Shown here: in pieces, positions 1 through 4,983 of the stretch
Layout: every line of letters starts with the position of its first letter
Numbering within the stretch: position 1 is the first letter of the stretch
Origin: SICV01 sp038045265
GTDB taxonomy: Archaea; Nanobdellota; Nanobdellia; Pacearchaeales; GW2011-AR1
Reading direction: 5' to 3'
Length of the DNA stretch: 17,465 nucleotides
Assembly: GCA_038045265.1 (NCBI GenBank)
Contig: JBBSYL010000007.1
Span: 1-17,465 of the forward strand
The notes under the pieces: generated by a model
Seen by the model: the letters and a program-made list of their open reading frames with translations, nothing else
What the model was told of the DNA's origin: nothing
Databases searched by the model: none
Made by a program: the position numbers and the translations under genes

Positions 1-2
1 AT

Positions 3-242
3 CCAATTGAAAGATATAATGGAAAAATAAAAGATAGAATAAAAAATATTAGAAGCAGTTTTAAAAGTTTTGATGATGCAAGATGTTTTATGGATTTGAG
101 AAGAACAATCCATAACTTTGTCAATCCAAATCAACAATTGAATGGAGAAACACCAGCAGAAATGGCTGAGATAAATTTGAAATTGGGAAGAAATAAACTG
201 TTAAACTTGATTAGATTTGTCAGAGAAAACATATCACTTTAA
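3..242 (+). CDS. DDE transposase, C-terminal fragment (cut by window edge)
   Basis: The third forward frame is open from the first base to a TAA at 240-242 and gives about 79 residues. It begins PIERYNGKIKDRIKNIRS and continues with an HNFVNP segment and a TPAEMAEINL segment. This is the end of an IS6/IS240-like DDE transposase: the Glu in the opening IER would be the third catalytic acid, followed by the basic helix and the conserved NF-V-P and TPAE blocks. The N-terminal two thirds and the left inverted repeat lie outside the window. The right IS end should be just after the stop, near TTTGACAGTATCG (243-255), but cannot be confirmed without the other end. Family assignment is by motif only. 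It marks the start of a mobile-element-rich island. Confidence 0.8.
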   Translation, partial: PIERYNGKIKDRIKNIRSSFKSFDDARCFMDLRRTIHNFVNPNQQLNGETPAEMAEINLKLGRNKLLNLIRFVRENISL

Positions 243-304
243 TTTGACAGTATCGTAAAAGACAAAGATTTAAAAATATCCTCAACATTCAAAAGTTAGA
301 GGTT

Positions 305-790
305 TTGGCACATCGGAAGCCTAATTCTGAGAAAATTAATATGAGATTACCACAGGGTTGGAATTCAGAACTGAAGGGCATTGAAGCTCAGATTTCTCAA
401 GTTGAAAAGAGTCATAATGTTATTTTGCAAGAGATGGACAAAGAACTTAAGAAAGTTGAACGAGAATATCGGAGTAGAATGCAGTTTGGTAAATTAAAGG
501 GACTTAGAAATAAGTTAAAGTCTGCGCAAGAAACTGTTCGAGAGACATATCCAATAACTCCTCCAGAAATTAAGGAATTTGAGCATGTTGGAGATGCTGC
601 GAGAGTTTTGGCTCATTATTGGCAAGGAAGAGTTATGTCTCAGAATAGGTTAATTCTTGGAATAGCGGAAGATCATATAATGTATGCTAAGGCTGCAGAT
701 TATGCTGATCTTTTAACTGCACCAAAAAGTCCCGAAAGAGATTTAGTTGATAGAGCAAAGACATTTCTCTGGAAAGATTATAAGAGATAA
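305..790 (+). CDS. Hypothetical coiled-coil protein
   Basis: Family not recognised. The frame gives 161 residues from a TTG at 305, or 149 from the first ATG at 341. Residues about 20-85 are charged and heptad-like (many Glu, Lys, Arg and Leu), predicting a long coiled coil. The C-terminal half (about 90-161) is more mixed and probably folds as a small helical domain. No signal peptide or membrane segment is seen. The frame stays open upstream to 248 without an ATG, right next to the transposase end. The gene may therefore have lost its 5' end to the IS insertion and now start at TTG or ATG. A purine-rich GAGGT at 299-303 is too close to the TTG for a normal ribosome-binding site, and a TTTAAAAA box sits at 269-276. 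Start uncertain. Confidence 0.55.
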   Translation: MAHRKPNSEKINMRLPQGWNSELKGIEAQISQVEKSHNVILQEMDKELKKVEREYRSRMQFGKLKGLRNKLKSAQETVRETYPITPPEIKEFEHVGDAARVLAHYWQGRVMSQNRLILGIAEDHIMYAKAADYADLLTAPKSPERDLVDRAKTFLWKDYKR

Positions 791-849
791 GAAACGTGCC
801 GTCCCCCACCCAAAAGATGTACCAGCATAAATTCTAATAAAACATTGCG

Positions 850-950
850 ATTACGCTCGAAACAGCTCTTCAAGTAAATAAGGCAACTCGTGGCTCTTCT
901 TTCGCACACGAGCTTTCTACGAAAGTCTGTTAATCTCCACTAAAAGGTAA
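850..950 (+). repeat. Stem plus CGCTTAATC-like module, copy A
   Basis: Opens with ATTACGCTCGAAA (850-862), identical to copy E. It carries a perfect 6-bp stem CTCGTG/CACGAG (887-892 with 907-912), then a small CTTTC-TAC-GAAAG hairpin (913-925). It ends with TGTTAATCTCCACTAAAAGG (928-947), the diverged form of the CGCTTAATC...TAAACG block. It lies in the 331-base spacer 791-1121, which holds no convincing ORF. The spacer also contains a CCCACCC tract near 805, shared with copies B and C. Confidence 0.6.
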
Positions 951-956
951 ACACTA

Positions 957-1001
957 AAAAACTTTCAGTTTTTGGTGCCTTCAAGAATTGAAAATTCTTG
1001 A
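957..1001 (+). repeat. Twin-hairpin element, copy A
   Basis: Two adjacent perfect palindromes. AAAAACT-TTC-AGTTTTT (957-973) is joined by GGTGCCT to TCAAGAATT-GAA-AATTCTTGA (981-1001), followed by GG. The layout of stem, GCC-containing linker, TCAAGAA-type stem and GG is shared with copies at 1660, 4604 and, inverted, 3627 and 3753. Here the first stem has a different sequence but still pairs fully. Confidence 0.7.
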
Positions 1002-1048
1002 GGTCTCTCAATTATTCCATAATTGTTCTCTGAATTCGAAACGAGATT
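1002..1048 (+). repeat. CAATTAT-TCC-ATAATTG structured repeat, copy 1
   Basis: Hairpin CAATTAT-TCC-ATAATTG (1009-1025) is followed by TTCTCTGAATTCGAA. It is enclosed by an outer helix GGTCTC/GAGATT (1002-1007 with 1043-1048, two G-U pairs). A homologous copy lies at 3913-3969, where the inner stem reads CAATTTA/TAAATTG with the same TCC loop. The paired double change keeps the helix. Confidence 0.6.
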
Positions 1049-1121
1049 TAGCCTAACTTTCAACAATACCAACTGCCGAAAAATTATTAAATGCGCATGG
1101 ATTGTTGTTGCGAGGTGATGA

Positions 1122-1418
1122 ATGACATATATTCTTAAATTTGGAAAGAAGTTTGATAGAGAGTTTGAGAAAATTGATAAATCTATTTCTGATCAGATTG
1201 TTAAGAAGCTGAAAAGATTAAAAGAGAATCCAAATACTATTGGTAAAACATTATTGCACACTAATCCTGCATTGTGGGAATTTAAGGCAGAAGTTTATAG
1301 GGTGTTTTACTTAATTCAAGAAAACACAAAGGAAATTTGGCTTTTATCGGTTAAGCATAAAGACGAATGCGATGATTACATAAGAAGAGGATATTCAAAA
1401 GACGTTAATGAATTTTAA
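1122..1418 (+). CDS. RelE/ParE-family toxin
   Basis: A 98-residue protein with the RelE/ParE toxin layout. An N-terminal strand (YILKFGKKFDREFEK) is followed by a basic helix with DKSISDQIVKKLKRLKENP, then the strands LWEFKAEVYRVFYLI and IWLLSVKHKDECDDY. Family members cut or block translating mRNA (RelE branch) or poison gyrase (ParE branch); the sequence does not decide which. The start is supported by GAGGTGAT at 1112-1119, a good match to the archaeal anti-SD, just before the ATG. The usual upstream co-directional antitoxin is missing. Instead a plausible antitoxin is encoded on the opposite strand, overlapping this gene's 3' end by 14 bases. Non-coding repeats lie immediately upstream. 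Confidence 0.85.
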   Translation: MTYILKFGKKFDREFEKIDKSISDQIVKKLKRLKENPNTIGKTLLHTNPALWEFKAEVYRVFYLIQENTKEIWLLSVKHKDECDDYIRRGYSKDVNEF

Positions 1419-1596
1419 CTTTGTGTTTTCTTTCAAATTCTTCCTCAGATAGAAACTCTCCAGATTGTATGTTTTCAGCTTCTCCATGTAGTTCTTTTAT
1501 CAATTTTCGATTCATTAATATAGAAAGACGTTCAACTACTTCTTTCAAATTATTCACATCACTTCGCAACTGCGTTATTTCTCTTGTTTGTTCCAT
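1405..1596 (-). CDS. Likely antitoxin of the convergent RelE toxin
   Basis: A 63-residue protein on the minus strand. The N-terminal half is a leucine-rich helix (LRSDVNNLKEVVERLSILMN). The C-terminal half is acidic and ends SGEFLSEEEFERKHKVKIH. Small proteins of this shape accompany RelE toxins in archaea as antitoxins (recalled from general knowledge, not searched). A strong TATA box (TATAAAAGG, minus strand, 1617-1625) lies exactly 20 nt before the ATG, supporting a real leaderless gene rather than a shadow frame. The arrangement is odd: its 3' end overlaps the toxin 3' end tail to tail by 14 bases, whereas type II antitoxins normally precede the toxin on the same strand. The function is inferred from size, charge and position. 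Confidence 0.7.
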   Translation of the reverse strand: MEQTREITQLRSDVNNLKEVVERLSILMNRKLIKELHGEAENIQSGEFLSEEEFERKHKVKIH

Positions 1597-1616
1597 GCTT
1601 ATTCTATACTAAGAAG

Positions 1617-1625
1617 CCTTTTATA
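1617..1625 (-). promoter_or_regulatory. TATA box of the convergent antitoxin gene
   Basis: The minus strand reads TATAAAAGG, with 20 nt between the box and the ATG at 1596. The spacing implies a leaderless transcript. Confidence 0.65.
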
Positions 1626-1659
1626 TTTTTCGGGTTGTCTCTTCAATAGTTTGAAAGCT

Positions 1660-1706
1660 TCAAGAACAAAGTTCTTGATAGCCGTCAAGAATCAGGTGAT
1701 TCTTGA
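1660..1706 (+). repeat. Twin-hairpin element, copy B
   Basis: TCAAGAAC-AAA-GTTCTTGA (1660-1678), linker TAGCCG, then TCAAGAATCA-GG-TGATTCTTGA (1685-1706), followed by GGCTCCGCTTAA. Both stems are perfect. It lies in the 311-base gene-free spacer 1597-1907, which also holds the antitoxin promoter, the next module and a CCCACCC tract near 1804. Confidence 0.75.
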
Positions 1707-1736
1707 GGCTCCGCTTAAATCATTTCTGAAAACCTT

Positions 1737-1775
1737 GCGCTGTCCAGCGCTTAATCCGATTTAAACGAAATTACC
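1737..1775 (+). repeat. Stem plus CGCTTAATC module, copy B
   Basis: Perfect stem GCGCTG-TC-CAGCGC (1737-1750) runs into CGCTTAATCCGATTTAAACG (1748-1767) and then AAATTACC. The block TTAAACGAAATT recurs in copy D (4705-4716). Confidence 0.6.
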
Positions 1776-1878
1776 GAGAAATACGAAGAGAAATTTGTTT
1801 TTCCCACCCAATAGGAGAAATTGTTGCCCGATACGAAGAAAATAATAAACATATACTTGGTAGATATTAATCAGAGGA

Positions 1879-1886
1879 TTTATAAA
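1879..1886 (+). promoter_or_regulatory. TATA box of the cis-prenyltransferase-like gene
   Basis: TTTATAAA, 21 nt before the ATG at 1908. This is the same spacing as for most protein genes here. Confidence 0.65.
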
Positions 1887-1907
1887 TTAACTAATAACTA
1901 GAATTTT

Positions 1908-2516
1908 ATGGGCTTACAGATAGGAATTACTCCAGATGGAAGTAGAAAATGGGCAAGAAAAAATAGATTGTCTTATTCGGAATCTTATTTTAATGGGGCA
2001 GTTATTGCAGGAAATTTAGTGAAACATTCATTAGGGCGGGGCGATATTAGCAGAATTGTATTTTATGGTTTATCTGCTGAGAATGTGAGAGAAAGAAAAT
2101 TAGAGGAAGTTGGAGCAGTAATCATAGGATTAAATTATGGATTGATTTTATTTAGTCAAATAAAAGGAATTTCTGTCTCTTGTTTTGGGGATGAGAGCTT
2201 TGAGAGAGCTTCTAATCTCTTCAAGCTTTCTTCTTTTCAAGTTGATCCAAAAATGAATGTTGATTTGCTTGTTAATTATTCTCCAGATTGGGATTTTAAA
2301 ACTAGGCCAATAAGAACATCTAGAATACCTACTTTAGATTTAGTTATAAGAACTGAACCAGAAGCAAGAAGACTTAGCGGTTTTCTTCCATTACAGAGTG
2401 CAAATGCTCAGTTGTATTTTCCTACTTGCTTCTGGCCAGAATTTACATTGGAAAAATTTGATAAGATTATTGAAGATTTTAAAGCCAAACATATTGGTAG
2501 AATTCCTCACAAATAA
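1908..2516 (+). CDS. Short cis-prenyltransferase (UppS-family) paralogue
   Basis: The 202-residue product matches the undecaprenyl/polyprenyl diphosphate synthase family in order. GITPDGSRKWARKN (residues 6-19) corresponds to the MDGNGRWA block with the catalytic Asp. VFYGLSAENVRER corresponds to YaFStENWkR. DLVIRTEPEARRLSGFLPLQ corresponds to the RTgGEqRLSnFLpwQ block. AQLYFPTCFWPEF corresponds to aEfyFt-lWPdF. The family adds isopentenyl units in cis to make the lipid carrier for glycosylation. It is some 40-60 residues shorter than usual. By eye, the His of the GHxxG segment is lost, and the Glu before the fWPdF block (Glu213 in E. coli UppS, a Mg ligand) reads Gln. Activity is therefore uncertain. 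It probably moved with the island and is not the housekeeping copy. The start is set by the TATA box at 1879-1886. Confidence 0.8.
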   Translation: MGLQIGITPDGSRKWARKNRLSYSESYFNGAVIAGNLVKHSLGRGDISRIVFYGLSAENVRERKLEEVGAVIIGLNYGLILFSQIKGISVSCFGDESFERASNLFKLSSFQVDPKMNVDLLVNYSPDWDFKTRPIRTSRIPTLDLVIRTEPEARRLSGFLPLQSANAQLYFPTCFWPEFTLEKFDKIIEDFKAKHIGRIPHK

Positions 2517-2542
2517 ACTTATCTGGTCGAAAATAAGAAATA

Positions 2543-2578
2543 AACTGTGTTGATTTTTAGGAGTCATGCAACACAGTT
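2543..2578. repeat. 10-bp perfect inverted repeat AACTGTGTTG/CAACACAGTT
   Basis: Arms at 2543-2552 and 2569-2578 with a 16-base loop. It lies between the cis-prenyltransferase stop and the small antitoxin. It could be a 3'-end hairpin of the upstream gene or an operator for the antitoxin; the sequence does not decide. Confidence 0.55.
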
Positions 2579-2621
2579 GACAAATAGAAAGGATTAAAAA
2601 ATTCACTTCTTTAAAATAAAC

Positions 2622-2777
2622 ATGGAAATGATAAGCATACCTAAGGACGAGTATGAGAGAATGAAAGCAAAGGTAGTTATGCTTAGAGAGCTTGAAAAAA
2701 TAGATTTTTATTTATTAAGACAATTCAAAAATAGTTTGGAAGATGTGAAAGCTGGAAGAATAAGAAGAGTTGCTTAA
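2622..2777 (+). CDS. Orphan small antitoxin (RelB-like)
   Basis: A 51-residue ORF. It begins MEMISIPKDEYERMKAKVVM, continues with a leucine-rich helix (LRELEKIDFYLLRQFKNSLE) and ends DVKAGRIRRVA. The beta-strand-like start (ISIPKDEYE) followed by helices, and the final D-K-AGRI-R-V tail, are typical of small archaeal antitoxins that precede RelE or PIN toxins. No co-directional toxin follows: after the TAA the sequence is AT-rich, and the next gene is a PIN toxin on the other strand that has its own AbrB partner. It therefore looks like an antitoxin left behind after loss of its toxin, or one acting on a toxin elsewhere. A second ATG at 2628 is an alternative start. Assignment is by pattern only. 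Confidence 0.6.
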   Translation: MEMISIPKDEYERMKAKVVMLRELEKIDFYLLRQFKNSLEDVKAGRIRRVA

Positions 2778-2875
2778 TCCTCTTTCAACTTTCTTTCTAA
2801 ATATTTGTAAAAGAAAGATTATCTAAAATATAAATCTTTAGTGTAAATCAAACTTACTCACTATAAAACAGATTC

Positions 2876-3277
2876 TTACAGAATTTTAACTGCTTCTTCT
2901 GGCTTCACAATTCTTATCCCTTGATATTCTTTCAAATTAAGAAGATGTTTGTCTTGACTTATAATAAATTCAGCTTTCCCATCAATCGCCGTTTCAATAA
3001 ACTTATTATCCTCTAGGTCTTCTTTTACTGCATTTACTTTTGTTGAAGATTCTATAATTATAGAGTTATTAAGAATAACCTTTCTCCACTCTTCAATCAT
3101 AGTTTCAGGCATATGAACCTTAAAATTTCTTAAGGTTTCAACTAATTCTTGGATTATATTAATAGAACTTACTAACTCAATTTCTTTATTCTTCCATTTG
3201 TCTATCAATTGAGAGCAATAATTTCCGCTCCAAAATATTCCAGAGATAAATACATTTGTATCTAAAACAACTCTCAT
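2876..3277 (-). CDS. PIN-domain toxin (VapC-like ribonuclease)
   Basis: A 133-residue PIN-domain protein of the COG1569 type. MRVVLDTNVFISG gives the first acidic residue (D6). E44 lies in the IIQELVETL helix. D90 (EDNKF) and D109 (IISQDKHLL) complete the Mg-binding acidic set. PIN toxins cut RNA, often tRNA or rRNA, with Mg. The ATG overlaps the stop of the upstream AbrB-type antitoxin by four bases, so the two are translated from one message. The acidic set and the length are those of an intact toxin. It runs opposite to its neighbours on the left, and its 3' end faces the orphan antitoxin. Confidence 0.9.
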   Translation of the reverse strand: MRVVLDTNVFISGIFWSGNYCSQLIDKWKNKEIELVSSINIIQELVETLRNFKVHMPETMIEEWRKVILNNSIIIESSTKVNAVKEDLEDNKFIETAIDGKAEFIISQDKHLLNLKEYQGIRIVKPEEAVKIL

Positions 3278-3534
3278 TTTTTACGAGCATTTCTTACAGC
3301 TTGCTCAACATTTATTTCTTTTAATTCATTCTTTTTTGCAAATTCTCTTGTTTTTGCAAGTAATTTATCAAATCCCTTAAATGAAGGCATCTCAAGTTTT
3401 CTCAAGATAATAGTATTATCTTCTCCGATTACGACAAACTTCTCTCCTTCACGTATTTTTAGCTTATCTCTCAAGTTTTGAGGGATTACTACCTGTCCAC
3501 GTGAACTTATGCTTGTTACTTCTATATTTTCCAT
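3274..3534 (-). CDS. AbrB/MazE-family antitoxin of the PIN toxin
   Basis: An 86-residue protein starting MENIEVTSISSRGQVVIPQN. The SRGQVVIP block, followed by LRDKLKIREGEKFVVIGEDNTIILR, is the SpoVT/AbrB swapped-hairpin DNA-binding domain. The C-terminal 35 residues form a Lys/Glu-rich tail that would wrap the toxin. The start is fixed by GGAGGT at 3539-3544 and by the four-base overlap with the toxin at the other end. Such antitoxins bind their own promoter as a complex with the toxin. The repeat-rich promoter at 3553-3584 is the obvious target. Confidence 0.9.
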   Translation of the reverse strand: MENIEVTSISSRGQVVIPQNLRDKLKIREGEKFVVIGEDNTIILRKLEMPSFKGFDKLLAKTREFAKKNELKEINVEQAVRNARKK

Positions 3535-3538
3535 TTTT

Positions 3539-3584
3539 ACCTCCTATAAGTTTATCTTATTGATAAGAATATCTTATTTATAAA
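3539..3584 (-). promoter_or_regulatory. Promoter, operator and SD of the AbrB-PIN operon
   Basis: On the minus strand a TATA box TTTATAAATA (3575-3584) precedes an operator-like segment. It has a perfect inverted repeat TCTTAT-TG-ATAAGA (3555-3568, plus-strand reading) and a 9-base direct repeat TATCTTATT (3553-3561 and 3570-3578, period 17). GGAGGT (3539-3544) lies 4 nt before the ATG. The repeats sit between the TATA box and the expected start of transcription, where a bound AbrB-type protein would block initiation. Confidence 0.7.
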
Positions 3585-3626
3585 CCTTTCTCTTTTGTTA
3601 GAATTGAGGCTTCTTTTTCCCAAACC

Positions 3627-3672
3627 TCAAGAATTTCCAATTCTTGACGGCATTCAAGAACTTCGTTCTTGA
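3627..3672 (-). repeat. Twin-hairpin element, copy C1 (inverted)
   Basis: Plus strand: TCAAGAATT-TCC-AATTCTTGA (3627-3647), linker CGGCAT, TCAAGAAC-TTC-GTTCTTGA (3654-3672). It is the reverse orientation of copies A, B and D. It lies in the 500-base stretch 3535-4034, which holds no credible gene beyond the AbrB promoter. Confidence 0.75.
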
Positions 3673-3752
3673 TGAAAGAAGCAAAAAAGGATGTGGCTCA
3701 CACGAAAAACAAAAACAATTTCTCGGATTAAAATTTCCCACCCTAACAAACG

Positions 3753-3796
3753 TCAAGAACGTAAGTTCTTGAGCGCCCCGAAAACCACAGGTTTTC
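3753..3796 (-). repeat. Twin-hairpin element, copy C2
   Basis: TCAAGAAC-GTAA-GTTCTTGA (3753-3772), linker GCGCCCC, GAAAACC-ACA-GGTTTTC (3780-3796). The second stem has a sequence found in no other copy, but it pairs completely over 7 bp. A CCCACCC tract lies upstream near 3738. Confidence 0.65.
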
Positions 3797-3819
3797 TTGG
3801 TTTCTAAGAATGCTCGGTA

Positions 3820-3915
3820 ATTACGCTCCAGAAAAGAGTGCATGCAGAAGTCATCTCTCGGGAGTCTTCGTGAATAGCCCGAGCACATTCGTGACGCTTA
3901 ATCACTGCTAAACGG
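3820..3915 (+). repeat. Stem plus CGCTTAATC module, copy C
   Basis: Begins ATTACGCTCCAGAAAA (3820-3835). It contains a perfect stem CTCGGG/CCCGAG (3857-3862 with 3878-3883) and ends with CGCTTAATCACTGCTAAACG (3895-3914). Confidence 0.65.
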
Positions 3916-3969
3916 CATCTATCTCAATTTATCCTAAATTGTTCTCTTAGTTCGAACCGATAGATGCTG
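3913..3969 (+). repeat. CAATTTA-TCC-TAAATTG structured repeat, copy 2
   Basis: The outer helix CGGCATCTATC/GATAGATGCTG (3913-3923 with 3959-3969, one G-U) is 11 bp. It encloses hairpin CAATTTA-TCC-TAAATTG (3925-3941) and a single-stranded TTCTCTTAGTTCGAA. It is homologous to 1002-1048. Confidence 0.65.
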
Positions 3970-4006
3970 TAAGTCTCGGTTTAATACTAATAAACAGCAG
4001 AAAGAA

Positions 4007-4013
4007 TTATAAT
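4007..4013 (+). promoter_or_regulatory. TATA box of the DUF4258-DUF2283 operon
   Basis: TTATAAT, 21 nt before the ATG at 4035. The spacing is the one seen throughout the window. Confidence 0.55.
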
Positions 4014-4034
4014 CTTGCTTGCTTAGAATATAGG

Positions 4035-4244
4035 ATGAATATTCAGTTTACAGAACATGCTCGATATACTATGAACAAAAGGCGTATCACAGAAGATGAG
4101 GTAATTTCTGCTATTAAATACCCTAAAAAAACGCAGAAAATTGGGGATAAATATTACTCGACAAAGAATATAGGAAGAGGAATAATAGAAGTAGTTTTCA
4201 CAAGGGAAAACTATATAAAAGTCATTACTCTCTACTGGATATGA
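4035..4244 (+). CDS. DUF4258 family protein (putative toxin)
   Basis: A 69-residue protein matching DUF4258. It has FTEHARYTMNKRRITEDEVISAI, the characteristic His-Ala-x-x-x-M-x-x-R-x-I-x-x-x-E-V helix, followed by strands IGDKYYSTKNIGRGIIEVVFT and YIKVITLYWI. The fold is thought to be RelE-like, and the family is often paired with DUF2283 in toxin-antitoxin-like modules (general knowledge). The downstream DUF2283 gene overlaps it by four bases, which supports a two-gene unit. The TATA box 21 nt upstream supports this start and a leaderless message. Biochemical activity is not established from sequence. Confidence 0.85.
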   Translation: MNIQFTEHARYTMNKRRITEDEVISAIKYPKKTQKIGDKYYSTKNIGRGIIEVVFTRENYIKVITLYWI

Positions 4245-4441
4245 AAATACGAATAGATAAAGATGCAGACGCAATGTATATCGAACTTAGTGATGCTCCT
4301 TTTAGTAAGAACCAGAAAATAGACAATAGCACAATAGTTGATATGGATAATAAAGGGAATATTATAGGTATTGAAGTCTTGAATGTAAGCAAGCGCATTT
4401 CCAAAGATTTCCTTTCTACTGTTTCTGTTGAGAATATATAA
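4241..4441 (+). CDS. DUF2283 family protein (putative antitoxin)
   Basis: A 66-residue protein with the DUF2283 pattern: KIRIDKDADAMYIELSDAP, then the strand TIVDMDNKGNIIGIEVLNVSKR. The D-x-x-x-D-A-x-Y-I and G-x-I-x-G-I-E-V-L blocks are diagnostic. The ATG overlaps the DUF4258 stop (ATGA), so translation is coupled. It is probably the antidote half of the module. This is inference from the pairing; the family has no well-defined biochemical role. The gene is followed directly by non-coding repeats. Confidence 0.85.
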   Translation: MKIRIDKDADAMYIELSDAPFSKNQKIDNSTIVDMDNKGNIIGIEVLNVSKRISKDFLSTVSVENI

Positions 4442-4603
4442 TTGTCCTCAACTTCTTTTAGCCTGAACGATTAGAAGAATTTTAGATTCGCCGCTTAATA
4501 TTAAATTCACAATAGGCGGTGCTCTGCTCCCCCCAGTTTTAATTGTAGAATTATCTTGCCCCACTCCCTGTCCTTTAGGTGTCGCATTCTCAGCATTGTT
4601 ACA

Positions 4604-4649
4604 CCAAGAATTTTTAATTCTTGGGTGCCGTCAAAAACTATGTTTTTGA
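4604..4649 (+). repeat. Twin-hairpin element, copy D
   Basis: CCAAGAATT-TTT-AATTCTTGG (4604-4624), linker GTGCCG, TCAAAAAC-TAT-GTTTTTGA (4631-4649), followed by GG and, further on, CTCCGCTTAA. Compared with copy B, the second stem has C-to-T and G-to-A changes on opposite arms, and pairing is preserved. It lies in the gene-free spacer 4442-4722, which also has an AATATT-centred palindrome near 4497. Confidence 0.75.
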
Positions 4650-4675
4650 GGTTTCTCGCTCCGCTTAACCGCAGA

Positions 4676-4716
4676 GTGCGAACAAAGTATCGCACAATCG
4701 CTTGCTTAAACGAAAT
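4676..4716 (+). repeat. Stem plus CGCTT/TAAACG module, copy D
   Basis: Perfect stem GTGCGA/TCGCAC (4676-4681 with 4690-4695, 8-base loop), then CGCTTGCTTAAACGAAATT. This is a shortened version of the block in copies B, C and E. Confidence 0.55.
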
Positions 4717-4722
4717 TGCTGA

Positions 4723-4920
4723 CTAACTTTTTCTTTTTCTTAAAATAAGTGCTGTTCCTAATGCTGCGGCATAACCAGTAAAACCATAAACTAATCTTTG
4801 TTTTACAACTTCTTTATTTGAATTGTCATAAGTTGGGAAAACATTAAATGTTACATATGTACTTCCAAGTAATAATATTGCAGCCGTCACATCCAATAAT
4901 TTTTCTAATGTTTTTCCCAT
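4723..4920 (-). CDS. Small two-helix membrane protein
   Basis: A 65-residue protein of unknown family. Residues about 8-26 (LLDVTAAILLLGSTYVTFN) and 45-61 (YGFTGYAAALGTALIL) are hydrophobic helices, with a Lys/Arg-rich C-terminus (RKRKS). The short loop between them carries the charged residues. A TATA box (TTTAAATA, minus strand) ends 21 nt before the ATG, exactly the spacing of other genes here. This is the main reason to believe it is expressed. It stands alone between repeat copies D and E. A small toxin or an envelope-associated peptide is possible; nothing in the sequence decides. Confidence 0.6.
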   Translation of the reverse strand: MGKTLEKLLDVTAAILLLGSTYVTFNVFPTYDNSNKEVVKQRLVYGFTGYAAALGTALILRKRKS

Positions 4921-4941
4921 AAGGTTATTACCGGTATATGC

Positions 4942-4949
4942 TATTTAAA
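4942..4949 (-). promoter_or_regulatory. TATA box of the small membrane protein
   Basis: The minus strand reads TTTAAATA, 21 nt before the ATG at 4920. Confidence 0.6.
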
Positions 4950-4983
4950 TATTTTCTTTTGTTACCTTTTAAAAGTGTCAATA

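Noticed and set aside
1421..1612. 63-residue plus-strand frame opposite the antitoxin
   Set aside because: It is the complement of the antitoxin gene, rich in Ser, Phe and Cys, without SD. The minus-strand frame has the TATA box and protein-like composition.
3598..3888. 96-residue minus-strand frame
   Set aside because: It runs straight through the twin hairpins and the CCCACCC tract, has an atypical Cys/Phe/Arg-rich composition, and has no TATA box or SD at the expected distance. Treated as chance.
3941..3969. tRNA-like T loop (GTTCGAA) in the spacer
   Set aside because: No acceptor or anticodon arm can be drawn around it, and the flanking helix belongs to the hairpin repeat instead.
957..4649. 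CRISPR array
   Set aside because: The repeats are few, irregularly spaced by hundreds of bases and in both orientations, with genes between them. No spacer structure and no cas genes.
4507..4695. 62-residue minus-strand frame
   Set aside because: It covers twin-hairpin copy D and the stem of module D, and its composition follows the repeat. No promoter signal at the usual spacing.
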